From Spisula solida (Eukaryota > Mollusca > Bivalvia > Venerida > Mactridae): a stretch of DNA of 64,000 bases. The first letter of the stretch is position 1, and every line of letters begins with the position of its first letter. The translations under genes and the position numbers were made by a program. The stretch spans positions 7,750,001 through 7,814,000 of the forward strand of contig OX365948.1 of the NCBI GenBank assembly GCA_947247005.1, written 5' to 3'. Shown piece by piece: positions 1 to 12,900 of the stretch. A model generated the notes under the pieces. It was not told the DNA's origin. It saw only the letters and a list, made by a program, of their open reading frames with translations, and did not search any database.

Positions 1-459
1 AAACATTCTGACCAAGTTTCATCAAGATTGTGTCATAACTGTGTCCTCTAATGTGTTCACACGCTTTTTCTTAGATTTCACCTAGTGACCCTAGTTTTAG
101 ATCCCATATGACCCAGTTTCGAGCTTGACCTAGATTTCATAGAGACAAAGCTTCTGACCAAGTTTCATTAAAAAATCAAAAATGGGTTGTTACTGTGTCC
201 TCAATGTGTTCACAGGCTTTTTCTAAGATTTTACCAAGTGATCTAGTTTTTGACCCCAAATGACCCAGTTTCGAAATTGGCCTAGTATTCATAGAGACAA
301 ACATTTTGACCAATTTTCATGAAGATTGGGCCATAAGTGTGGCCTTCAGTGTGTTCACAGGAAATTGTGATCGGACGGACGACAGACGAAGAGTGATCAC
401 AAGAGCTCACCCTGTCACTTTGAATCACCCTGTCACTTTGAAGTGACAGGTGAGCTAAA
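1..459 (+). repeat. Dispersed element, 145-bp core type, right part (cut by window start)
   Basis: About two degenerate core units (gacctagtttttgacccc-like, caagtttcatcaagatt), then a GGACGGACGAC linker, GAGTGATCACAAGAGCTCAC and the right end ACAGGTGAGCTAAAA. The terminal segment CCCTGTCACTTTGAA is duplicated. It is the same family as the elements at 22071, 24709, 28990, 34857 and 41944. It has no coding capacity. Confidence 0.85.
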
Positions 460-1107
460 AATTCATCTACTAAAACAAAGCATGGAAAACAGGTAAGTTA
501 ACTGGTTACAAAAACTCACAATTGCACTGACAGTTCCACAAACTAATGATATTTACATGCTCAGCAACAGCATTGATATACAAGTAAGCACAGTGATAAC
601 AAGACTTAACAGTGCAGAGAAATAAAACCTTCAACTTTGTTGATAAAAAACAACACATATAGCATTAAATATCTTAAACATAAAATAACAATATACACTA
701 TATGTGTTATGATTGTGTTTAATCACCTTAAAAATGTCCCATAATGTGTCAGAATGTATCCTTTCTTGTCTTCACAATGTCCTGGAACGCGTAATAATGA
801 ATAATTTTATAAAGAGTTGATAAAACATATTAATTGTTAACCGCTATAAATAAAGATACATGAACCAGTATTAGCCAGATAATGTTTGGTTTATTCTTTT
901 CATTGATTTCGTCTGCTTCACAGATCATTTCAGCATACTTATGTTAGGTAGATGACATCATCAGTACTAGTCCAGTGAGAGCACGGATTCATTCTTTTTG
1001 AGTTCCTGATGTTATTTTCAGGCCAAGTATTTGTAAACAGGAGTGCATCCACAAGACCAAAAAATAACCCAATCAGCTCATTTCTGCAAATCAGTGCTTT
1101 GTGCTAC
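460..1107. other. A+T-rich, no gene seen
   Basis: No coding region or clear repeat is seen. On the minus strand, the first exact AATAAA I noticed downstream of the mib1 stop is at 890-895. It could serve as a polyadenylation signal, which would make the 3' UTR about 1.5 kb, but this is only a motif match. Confidence 0.4.
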
Positions 1108-1111
1108 TTAA

Positions 1112-1643
1112 AGGGACTGCCTCACATATTGGTGTATTGCAAAAATAGAATAAAATTGTCAAATTATTTTTGGTATAGTTGCCTGTATATCCCATAAACA
1201 ACCGCACTGACATCTAAAATAACTTGAGAATCTTCGGCATTTTGTAGTTATTTAGTATTTTTACATCAAAAATTCTATAGGGTATTAGTACCCTATAGAA
1301 TTAACACTACTATTACTTAAATTGCTCGATATTTGTTCGCATTGGATGAAAACGAATCGAAAAACAAACCAAATACCTCACTGATGTTTACGCTGTAGTT
1401 TGTTGATGTTATAGTTCGATCACGTGTGAATTACATAATTCACAAAGCATGTTTGAAGGAAACTTAGCGCTTTTCTTCGAGAAAAAAATACTCAGTGGGC
1501 GAGATCGAGAGTGTTTAAAATTGCTTCTTTGCACCAAATCTTTCATAAAGCAACCGTCAGTTGCTTTCTATTATATCAATACTTTGTTAGGTTGGAAAAT
1601 AACGATATTCAAAAATTTTAGCCCAATCTGTGAGGCAGCACCT
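1112..1643. mobile_element. Non-autonomous TIR element with TTAA target duplication
   Basis: The ends are AGGGACTGCCTCACATATTGG-like at the left and, inverted, AGGTGCTGCCTCACAGATTGG-like at the right. Both ends are flanked by TTAA (1108-1111 and 1644-1647), as piggyBac-type elements leave. It is 532 bp with no transposase, and holds a short palindrome near 1274-1301 (ctatagggt...accctatag). It lies downstream of the mib1 stop, in the 3' UTR or just beyond. Confidence 0.75.
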
Positions 1644-2013
1644 TTAAATGTGGTTGCTGTAATTACATTTAACCTAATTCTATCTTGGTGCTTGCATCGT
1701 ACAAATGTCTTGGTAATACATGTTCATATTGGCGGATGAAAAATATATAAAATACGATAAAAAAGTAAGGAATACTTATACTTTCTTGCACTTTGAACCG
1801 AATGAAGCTAACAGTTGATTCAAGTTTGATGCAGCAACTGGCTACAAACTGGAGGTACATTAAAATTTGTGATAGAAAAATTACAAGCTTTATAAAATTT
1901 CAAAAACAGAAGCCTAGTCGATTATAGGGGGGAATATCACAAAGATGTCAAGTTATATTAGAAGTGTAAAACATACTACAAAACAATAAAGCAGCAAATA
2001 CGATACAACCATT

Positions 2014-2290
2014 AGTAACCCAACAACAAAGCCTTGGTAACCTAACAACACTGCCTTGGTAACCTAACAACAAAGCCTTGGTAACCTAACAACTCAGTCT
2101 TGGTAACCTAACAACACAGCCTTGGTAACCTAACAATACAGCCTTGGTAACCTTACAACTCGGCCGTGGTAACCTAACAACACAGCCTTGGTAACTGAAC
2201 AACTCAGCTTTGGTAACCTAACAACTCAGCCTTGGTAACCTAACATCTCAGCCTTGGTAACCTAACAACTCAGCCTTGGTAACGTAACAA
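2014..2290. repeat. Minisatellite, ~22-bp unit x ~12, in presumed mib1 3' UTR
   Basis: The unit is roughly aacctaacaactcagccttg plus gt, with substitutions between copies. It begins 62 nt after the mib1 stop on the minus strand. Confidence 0.9.
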
Positions 2291-2352
2291 TGCATCTTTC
2301 CATTCAGATTAAGTCAGGTTAGTCACATATATTGTGGAGATATCAAGGGACA

Positions 2353-2493
2353 TCAGTAGAGCAGTATTCGTTTCTCCACTTGTTTCCGACATATCGGACA
2401 CTCGGCCATTCTATCCCCACACATTTGGCAGGTACCGTGTCCACACAAGAATATCATATTCTTCAAACGATCCATACAAACAGGGCAACACGT
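2353..2493 (-). CDS. mib1: mib1 terminal exon with RING3 and stop
   Basis: 46 codons and [23 protein letters not shown] then [20 protein letters not shown] and KRILLY. The ligands are CPVC, CGH, C, C and CPIC. This C-terminal RING and the terminal LLY are almost invariant in MIB1 and carry the E3 activity in studied members. The acceptor is CTTTTTTCAG at 2494. A minisatellite starts 62 nt after the stop, inside the presumed 3' UTR. Confidence 0.97.
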   Translation of the reverse strand, partial: TCCPVCMDRLKNMIFLCGHGTCQMCGDRMAECPICRKQVEKRILLY

Positions 2494-5400
2494 CTGAAAA
2501 AAGAAACATATTTTTTTTATTTCAGAAGACAATGAATTTGTTACTGTGTTTATCGTATAATCAAGAAGGGTCATGAAGGTGAATAAAACATGTAACTGAA
2601 GCATTAAATAAATAATTTATTGTGTGCATCCAAATGAGTGACCATACTTGATTACAAACAAAACGTTATATACATCAGATTTTGAAAGTTATTTTTGTAG
2701 CTAGTGGATAGGCATGGTTCAGACCACCGTCTTTAAAAACTGTTTGATGGCCAACCAGGCATATATGACCATCCTTAAAACTTTTTTCGATTTGGTGGCC
2801 AACCAGGCATATTGATATATGACCATCCTTAAAAACGTTGTCAATTTGGTGGCCAACCAGGCATGATCATCCTTAAAAACTCTCTCCATTTAGTGGTCAA
2901 CCAGACATGACCATCCTTAAAATCTATGTTCTCCATTTAGTGGTCAACCAGACATGACCATCCTTAAAATCTATGTTCTCCATTTAGTGGCCAACCAGGT
3001 CTCAACTGTTGAATCTCCGGACTTTCAGGTAACATATGGTACAACCTTTACTCACGTTAACTAATACCAGCTCAGCCATTACATGTACAGTATAAGCGTA
3101 CCTGGTCTTTGATATCCTGTAGTTGTTGTTGTAATTTTTGAATATCCTTAGTTACGTCTTTGGCTCCGTTGTTCATTATACCAGCTGGTTGTGGTGTAGG
3201 GGGCGCTACAAAAGTAGTAGACCAATTAATACAGAGTGTCACACTTTTTAGAGACTTAGTTTATACAAATTAATATAAAGCTGATTGTGGAACAAGCTCA
3301 ACTACTTATATTTATATCTGTCCACACCTCATTCCTGATGGTATACCTTACCATGCGGGTATAGAACCGGCAGTGCCCTATTTAGTGCCGAGGACAAGCA
3401 AGGAATTACTGCTACAATAATCATCTATAGTAAGATATGCCCATAGAGCAAACACCACACAAAGGGGATGTTCTAAAATTAGGCTACAGCAGCAATTGTA
3501 CAGTTTAAGTTCAATGCTTAGAGTACAGCCATAAATATGTAAGAAGATAGAATAGTATGCTTCCGGCTCTTAATATGATATTCAGATTCTATAAAGAGAA
3601 TTAGATTTAGTGTATGGAGGAAGCCTTAGTTAAGAAACCTAAAAAAAATGCCTGTAAATGGTCTACCAGAAAAATTGTATGATATAATAGATGTATATGC
3701 TTACGATTGCCTCCACAGCAGACAATAAATGGAACCAATTTATCAATAGATGCTCTACATTGTACACATTTCTTCATAAGACTGGCACAGCCTGAAACAA
3801 GGTAGATAATCAAGTTTATTATACATACATACATGTTTAATGTTTCTGTTGCCATAGCAACCACAGTTTTTGTCAGGATAATACAATATTTAGACATGCA
3901 TTATCTCGTTATTGCCCCCTATCCACATACCAAGTTTCATAAACCTAGCTTGGAAACTGTTTGAGTTATGTCATAATCCAGATATTTCACAGACAGACAG
4001 ACAGACAGACGGACAGGGGCAATTCTACATTCCCCTCCAGTTGAAAACTGGTAGATGACTAAAAACAACAAAATTTTAGAAATGTATCTTACTTGAGACA
4101 TGTTAAGTTAGTACATACATATAAAGACACATATTCTTTCATTGGTGGCTTCGATGGCTTAGGTAGTATACGCTGAACAAAACTTATAAACCAACACATT
4201 ATAAAATGCCATTTCTTCACTATCACTTTATAAATCTGCACAAAAAATGTGCACATCTTTATTTTACAACCAACCACTACCTAAGTACCCATTCTGTTGG
4301 ACGACAGGATGACCATCAACGATCCCGAGCAATTATGGATGTTATATATTTAAGTAATTGCCAATAAATCTCCTTTTATTAGGTGTCAGTTTAAAAGTTT
4401 TGTTCACTGCATTCCCAACAAATATTTCTTCGAAACAAACATAGGTAATTGTAACGAGAATTGACAATACATTTTTACATCATTTACTCTAAAATCATTG
4501 ATATTCGTGCAGGATTAAACTTTGTAGATTTCATGGATGACTATAATATGGCTTATTGTTATCTACAATAATGCCCCAGTTATTTTAGCAAAACTTTGGA
4601 ATGGATTTTGAATTGTAAAAAGGGAGACTACTCTGGCACGCCTATTAAACAAGTTTCAAGAGTTATCTCATGTACATTGTACTTCCTGTTGAGACAGGAA
4701 GTTGCATGGAATTGTCTCCCTTCTCCCTGTCTGCTATTTTCATAACAAATCTACTCAAATTTATATCTGCTTTAATCTGCTTACTTTGTAATTTGTTTGA
4801 TCTAAAATCATTACAAAACGTTTATATAATGCCTGGAAGAGGGAAAGGAGCAAACAAGAAGGCTGGAAAACTTCAGGAGAAGCAGAAAAGAGATGATTTT
4901 ATGGAGAAGTCAAATAACCTTCCAAATATTAGGCCCTGATAGTTGTGGCAATTCACAAGGTAATATTAACCAAATGCAGAGTTTGATTGGTACAAGATCA
5001 AGTAAAAATACAAATAAAAATATTGTGATACAATCATATCTCAATAATTTAATTCATCATTGACAAAGAGGTCCAATGATCTAGTTTTTTGATAGGCCAG
5101 TCAGGTAAAGGTGGCAGGGATACACAAAATAAAGTAAAATGATAATTCAAATTTAAGGGCGCTGTTGAGCTGGACAGAATGCGCCCTGGTTCTTTTCTCG
5201 GTCTGGATTCCAAAATATACTGGACAAGTTCCAACTTGCTTAAATTTCAACAAAGGGTTTTGTAAATTCATAAACTGCAAGTTCCCTCATATTTGCTCAA
5301 TATGCTATACTTCACATCATGGTAAATTGTCGTGTCAGGGGAGACAATCGGACATATTTAATTCATATAGTCAGCACAGCAGTCCTTTTGAGGCTCATAG

Positions 5401-6880
5401 TCATACAGGGCAAGTAGAGATCCATATTCCAGGCCAGTATTTACCTGGCGAGGTTCCAATCATTTTATGCAACTGGCACAGTCACCTGTTAATGTGTCTA
5501 AACACAAAGGAGGAACTTCTTGATTGTGATGAGGCAGAATCGCGATTTATTTAATGGTTTTTCATTAACATGCCCTACTAGTCAATCAGTAAACAACGAC
5601 ATTTACCCATCTTTCTGCACTGTCCATTAAACCAGTTTTGATGATGCTGTTCATATGGTACAAGAACTGTGTCATAAATTTATGTGAAGTATCTCAGATG
5701 GATGTTAAAAGTGCATTTAGGTCTCTAGCCAGTGAATATGAAAGATTTTGACTCATTGGGCTTTACATTAATTTTGACGAATACTACTAGTTCCGTAAGT
5801 GTTTACCATTTGGATGAGTATTGTTGTAATGTGTTTAACAGGTTTGGTGATACTCATGTGGTAAAAAAGAAAGAAAGGTAAACCTCAATCAGGTCCGTGT
5901 TAGCGTTTAATGCAAGATTTTAGCAATGCACACAGCAGCTAGGCAATCCCAGAAAACAGAAAGCCCAGTCCACGCAATAGTCATTATAACTAAAAATTTT
6001 GGTTTAGAATTAGATTCTGATGAAATTTAATGGTGATTGCCGCAGCAAAGCTTAATGAACTATTGGTTCAATGAAACATTGTAAAAAATAAAGAAATGCA
6101 GAGTTAGATTGGTGTTCTGAATTTCGCATGATGGGCAATTATCCCAGGTCGACTCGTCCTTTCTTAGACTACTTATAAATTCTATTTGTGGTCATACTAA
6201 ACCACACCATCATTAAGAGTTAAGCTGGTATTAAGCTTGGCCTTATTATGTGGAAATAATTATTCTCCCAGTTCAATTGTATTATTAAGTCTTTCATGAC
6301 CGCTTTTGGTCATATAAAAATGGCGACAGTGGCGAAGGTTTCGGGCTTCGGAATATTCTTTGCAAATACATGGTTTTCTGAAAAGTGATATAATCATAAA
6401 TGTTATTGTCAGTAATGAGTGACATAAAATCAGCTATTCTGAGAATATTACAGTGCTTGAACTATTTCCAATTACCATATAAATATTGACACGGGGTGAA
6501 CAATTCAGAATTATGAAGATATGCTTTAGATCAGATACCTTGTGTGCCATGTCGGTCATGTCATAAAAATGACCTCAAAGCCTCCTTTTATCTGGAATTG
6601 TCATGGAACTTTACATTAAAATGTTTGGACTTCAATATAGTAGTTAGAGCTGAGCATGTACTTTGAGCAAAGAGGGGGAAAAACGAATGCTTTGTCTTGC
6701 ATTCTGGACAGATTCTGATTACTTGGTCCAAAAGCAAGTCCAGACCCATGCATAATAGAGTCCCAACTTTGGCAAATATTCAATGACAAGCTGCTTAAGA
6801 CTGATTAAGTCAGCTGTTTCAGATTATAATGGAATATAAAATTGCCATTAACCATTTTAATAATTTCAGAGCAATTATAT

Positions 6881-6917
<37 letters not shown>

Positions 6918-9900
6918 GTTTATTCTAAGAATGACAAATTCACATTGGATACATTATATTGGAGCTATAACTTACTAGGAGTTTGGATAATATGGGATAC
7001 AGTATATTGGAGCTATAATGTACTTACTGGGAATTTGGATAATATGGGATAGAATATAATGGAGATATTGTTTTTGTATAGAGCATTCTGTTATGTGAAG
7101 AATTACGCTCTATCGACTATCAGGCTGCATATGGGGGTATTTGTTTTGTCCCAAGCTTCGTTTTAATAACCCATCAATAAAAAAAAAAAAATAAAAAAAT
7201 AAAAAAAAAAAAAAAAATAATAATAAATAAATGAAAATTATTGATGCATATTCTGGTACATAAGAATGTAATTATTACCAAAAGATTCATGCAACGATAC
7301 CCCTATAATTTTGGGGGACAAAGTGTAACATTTAAGTGTGCTACACTTTGTTGTGGCGGAAAATCATAGGCGGCTGTGGTGGGATGGTGCCACTCTCAAT
7401 TTTATACATTTATTTCGTAAATTATACAATATTTAGCATAGGTATGGATGCTTTTATCCTCTCCATAATATGGCTCAAGGAATAGCTAATTTCCTTGTGA
7501 TTACCAATTTGGAAGGATATCATCTATGCTTTGCACATTTCTTAAATTTGCATTAGTATACTTTGGGTCTGCTCGGAACAGGTGGGCCTAAAGTGGAGAC
7601 AATTTTATGGAGATATTTTAACTTATTTACGGAGATAGGATATTGACTGGAATCCGAGATTGGATGGAATACGTTATAGATATTTAACAGAAAGAACATT
7701 TACTGGGGAATTGGGATACAGTATATTGGAGCTATAATATACTTACTGGGAAATTGGATAATATAGGATACAGTATATTGGAGCTATAATATACTTGGAG
7801 ATATTGTAATACGGAGACTGGAATATGCAGATAGGCTGGAAGGCTTGTCAGTTAAGGGATACCTAATATAACATGAAAATCTAAGTAGGCGGCACCATCC
7901 TATCCTCAGCATGTGCCTTTATTCCATTAAAATTACATGAATTCCATATGGCAATTACAAACACTTAAACACTTTGTAGTTGATTACCAATGGAATTAAG
8001 CTAAGGACTTCTTCAGTGCGGTCAAACTATGCCACTTACTTATAATTTATTGATTACTGAAACATGGAAAATGATGATTGGATTAAATGCAGAAATTTGG
8101 AAATCATAACTTGTGTTGTTAAATATATAAGTTTAGTCTTAAAATAACTGCAAAATTAAATCCCGAATGAATAATTATACCAATAAATATGTGAAGTTTT
8201 TGCTGTCATACTTGCTTTCAAGTTCAGTCTGGTTAAAGACTGGGCTTTTATGAAGTTTACTTGCATATTTCAACATGTAATAAAATAATTATTTGTACAC
8301 TCGGCAAAACTTGTAAGTACACACATGGTTTTCCCGCTATAATTTTTCTATTTTTTATTATTTTTGCATGAAATTTTGTGTGCATTGTATTGACTATCAC
8401 AGGACTGGATAAATAAATAGAGGATATTTGTTGATTTTGGTGTAAGATCAAATTTTATTTCACCGAGTGATCACAGAAAATCAATATTTTCATGAGTGGC
8501 ATAGCCAAGAGTGTAAATTTAATTTCAGTGATCACGAGTGAAATTAAATTGATCTTACACCGAATAGATTTTCTGTTTATTATATGCCTCAATTTCTCTT
8601 AAAATGTGCCGTAATTCGCTTACTTGGTAAAAATCACGTCAAAATTGGAACGTCACGCGTGATAATTATGACGTCATGATGACGTAAAGCATATTTTAAA
8701 GCCCGGCGCCGTTGACGTTATGTTTCTTTCTATGCATGATACTGGAACCAGATTCAAAACAGTGAAAATAACAAAGTGGTAATTTCACTGTTATTTTCAC
8801 TGAAAAAACTCCATAATCCATTGAAAGCAAATAATAAAGTTTTTTCTTCAAAATAAAATACATAAGTTTATTCTGTTTGTGACAATTATAATCAGATGTT
8901 AAAAACATTGATCGTATTGTAATTCCACACATCCAATCTACATATGTTGAAATTTTCAGCAAGATCAAGCAAATAAACAAGAGTATACTTATAAGTTTTG
9001 CCGAGTGTACCTGTTTGATATTTGAATGATTTCTGATAATTTGAGTGAATTTTGACGTTGCCATTTTTCATGAAATCTGAAATCCTTTAAGTTACGTCCC
9101 CATGAAATAGTCTTTTTCACCAAAACCACGAAATTTTGTCCCATTGAAAGTTCATGATTTAACAGTATAATTATATGAAGTTAACATTTGCTAATATCTC
9201 TTATATCTAAAGTGTCACGTGAGATTTTAGAGGATAACTATTAGTTTATGCATGTAATATACTCCGACACGCCGCCCGCTGATTCCATTCAAAAAGTGTA
9301 CATTATTTTCGTAAGCGGACACTTTTGTGAGCTATAAGAAAACTGTTTCACTCATAAAATAATTGCCATAAATGGTCAATTAGACGAAAACTGACAAATC
9401 TGTGTAACAGTTAAATAAAGGACATAGTAACTGATTGCCTAAAGCATAAAACTAGGAGCTAGGAAATTGTATAAACACACATCATGTATTAATATGCTGC
9501 ATTACTGTAAAAAACATCAAGTTTGTGGTGTTAAATTTTATTCAATGTCTTGGTTGATCTATATCATAAAATTCAATCCTCACAATTTATCTACACCCAA
9601 ACAACTATACAACAATGGCTTATTTTTTATAATCCCCAGAGTAAAACTCCTCTAAATTGAATGATTTTACAGTATTATTATCGGTAGCAATTGAAACAGA
9701 ACTACAAACTATTTGTAAGATTGAAACATATATTGTGCAAATTGACAATCAATTGCACGAAACCGGAATTATATACTACATGTAGTACATTAACCGATTA
9801 GTGGCTACAACTTTTTTTCCATTTTATCATGAGAATTGGTGATGCCATTAAGTATCACTTCAATACAACATTATATCAATAAATAAATCCATGTGAAAAA

Positions 9901-12900
9901 TGTATGTTTAAACTAGAAAATATGTCATTATGTTAAGGATCATATCATAATACAATCGTTTTTTTCAAGTATAAATCAATTACATTGTCTTAACATTCAC
10001 AAAACAGTTTACAATCTATTAGAAGCTTTTTATATGAACCTGTTTGAAAATATTTTCATGGCATGTCTATTTTTAAATACAAAATAAAAGACAAATAATA
10101 TGCACAGATATGTACCTTTGTGCATCAAGCCTGTATCATAAGTCACCAATGTGGAAACCTATAGATGTGTATTCTTTTATGTGGTGGGTGTAATAACATA
10201 TGGGCACACTTGATGTTTACTCAATAAATGTTCACATGCTAATAAATGCTCAGCACTTTATGAATGGACAGTCAGATAATCCCTAAGGATCACTAGGCCA
10301 AGCTTATTTTAAACATTAGAATTATATTTTCTAAAATGCAAAACATCTTCTGTTCTTGAATTGTGCCAGAATATATTTTGATAATCATTGTCACTCTAGT
10401 GATCGTTTTGTTTTTGTCAGAGTATAAGTCAGATATAGTACTAGTTATTCGTCAAAAGTGTCTTCTTACAAGGGTTATTGTACAGTTTTGTGAGGACAAA
10501 CAACAAATTATCCTCGGCTTCGCCTCGGACAATTATGTTCTTTGTCCTCACAAAACTGTACAATAACCCTTGTAAGAAGACACTTTTGACGAATAACTAG
10601 TACTGTATCTATTACATATCCAAACATTGCAAGGGCGCATACCCCCAAACCCCCACCACATGTGCAAAGGCTGTTCACTTATTGGTCATGTTGCATACTA
10701 CTGGAGCCTGAATCAGAATGCACCATTCAATATATGTTTATGATTGTTACCCAGTGCACCTAACCAGTTTTCCTGGACTATATCCAAACCAGTACTAACT
10801 TACCCTTCCACAAGAAACCAGTAATTCCTCAGCATGAGGAGGAAAAATCATTGTCATAAAATGTTTATAGAAGGGTATGACCTCAGGCCACCGGGCATCA
10901 ATCCCAGATCACAGGATTACTTATCTACAGCTTCAATATGTTTAATGATAACCATTGCATAAAGTGAATATACAGACAGTCTGAATGTATTAACATTTAT
11001 ATATCTAGACAAAACAACTAATAAATGTCATAATAAAATGTATAAAGCATATCTAGGATTCAATTTGTATGAAGAGTATCTAGTATTCAATTTGCTGAGA
11101 TATTCAACTTTTATATTGATTTACCGTGGTTTGTAGCACTGGCTTGTAGCCCCCCCCCTAACTGTGATGCATTGGTTTGTTCAACTATAAACACCAATGA
11201 CAATGCATCAGGATCAATACTCACATCCAAAGTTCAACCAAAAATAATCCTGTCTGTCACATAGAGCAGTGAACTGATTATAACATATATATAGGTGAAG
11301 GCAAGGGAGATAACTGTTTATCTTTAAATATTTTGTAAGTCACTTGCCAACAGTATTTCAGTCTTATTGAGATGACCCAGTCACATCATAACACGAGTCA
11401 AACCAGCAGTTACCTAGAATTATCTAGTCTATGTTATCTATGAGCAAGAGAGACATTAACACCATTTTAACGACTTTGTTATATTGATGCCTGGGATAGA
11501 ATTCAAGACCTATCACACTTGTTGTGGACCCTCTATCACTAGGCTATCAAAAGTGGCTACCCACTCGGACTAAGGATATATAACAGGGCAATACCAAAAC
11601 TAATGGCCAAGTTGCTACTGGAATAACTTTCAGGAGTGAGAAGTTAACCTTTGAATCCCAAATATTGAATTCTGTTCAAATAGGTTAGCTGCCGTGAAAT
11701 AATGATTATCATTTGCCAGCCTGACTAATGTGCAGAGTTAAACAGCAGAAAATGTGAGGCAAATGTCTTAAGAAAGTTGGTGTATCATAAGCCAACATAG
11801 CTGATCTTTAAATTGGAATGAGATAATAATAAATATGTATACATTATACAATGAAACAAACTTACCATCACAAGCACACATATGTGAACATGGCTTAAAT
11901 AAAACAGTTGCTTTCTTATCAGAACAGACCACACATTCTTCAATCTGAAATCAGAATCAATGGACATATATAGGACTTGTTGATATAGTGTTATACAGTA
12001 GAGTTGACTTCTTGATGTGTTATACAGTAGAGTCAACTTGTTGATGTGTTATACAGTAGAGTCGACTTGTTGATATAGTGTTATACAGTAGAGTCAACTT
12101 GTTGATGTGTTATACAGTAGAGTCGACTTGTTGATGTGTTATACAGTAGAGTCGACTTGTTGATGTGTTATACAGTAGAGTCAACTTGTTGATGTGTTAT
12201 ACAGTAGAGTCAACTTGTTGATGTGTTATACAGTAGAGTCAACTTGTTGATGTGTTATACAGTAGAGTCAACTTGTTGATGTGTTATACAGTAGAGTCGA
12301 CTTGTTGATGTGTTATACAGTAGAGTCGACTTGTTGATGTGTTATACAGTAGAGTCAACTTGTTGATATAGTGTTATACAGTAGAGTCGACTTGTTGATG
12401 TGTTATACAGTAGAGTCGACTTGTTGATATAGTGTTATACAGTAGAGTCAACTTGTTGATGTGTTATACAGTAGAGTCGACTTGTTGATGTGTTATACAG
12501 TAGAGTCAACTTGTTGATGTGTTATACAGTAGAGTCAACTTGTTGATGTGTTATACAGTAGAGTCGACTTGTTGATGTGTTATACAGCAGAGTCAACTTG
12601 TTGATATAGTGTTATACAGTAGAGTCGACTTGTTGATGTGTTATACAGTAGAGTCAACTTGTTGATATAGTGTTATACAGTAGAGTCAACTTGTTGATGT
12701 GTTATACAGTAGAGTCGACTTGTTGATGTGTTATACAGTAGAGTCAACTTGTTGATGTGTTATACAGTAGAGTCGACTTGTTGATATAGTGTTATACAGT
12801 AGAGTCAACTTGTTGATGTGTTATACAGTAGAGTCGACTTGTTGATGTGTTATACAGTAGAGTCAACTTGTTGATGTGTTATACAGTAGAGTCGACTTGT

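Noticed and set aside
4670..4939. MPGRGKG-containing frame resembling a histone H2A/H4 start
   Set aside because: Only the first seven residues resemble a histone; what follows fits the gag-like start of the neighbouring dead retroelement.
8696..9064. 122-codon minus-strand frame
   Set aside because: It overlaps the right end of a non-autonomous TIR element and shows no recognisable protein motif.
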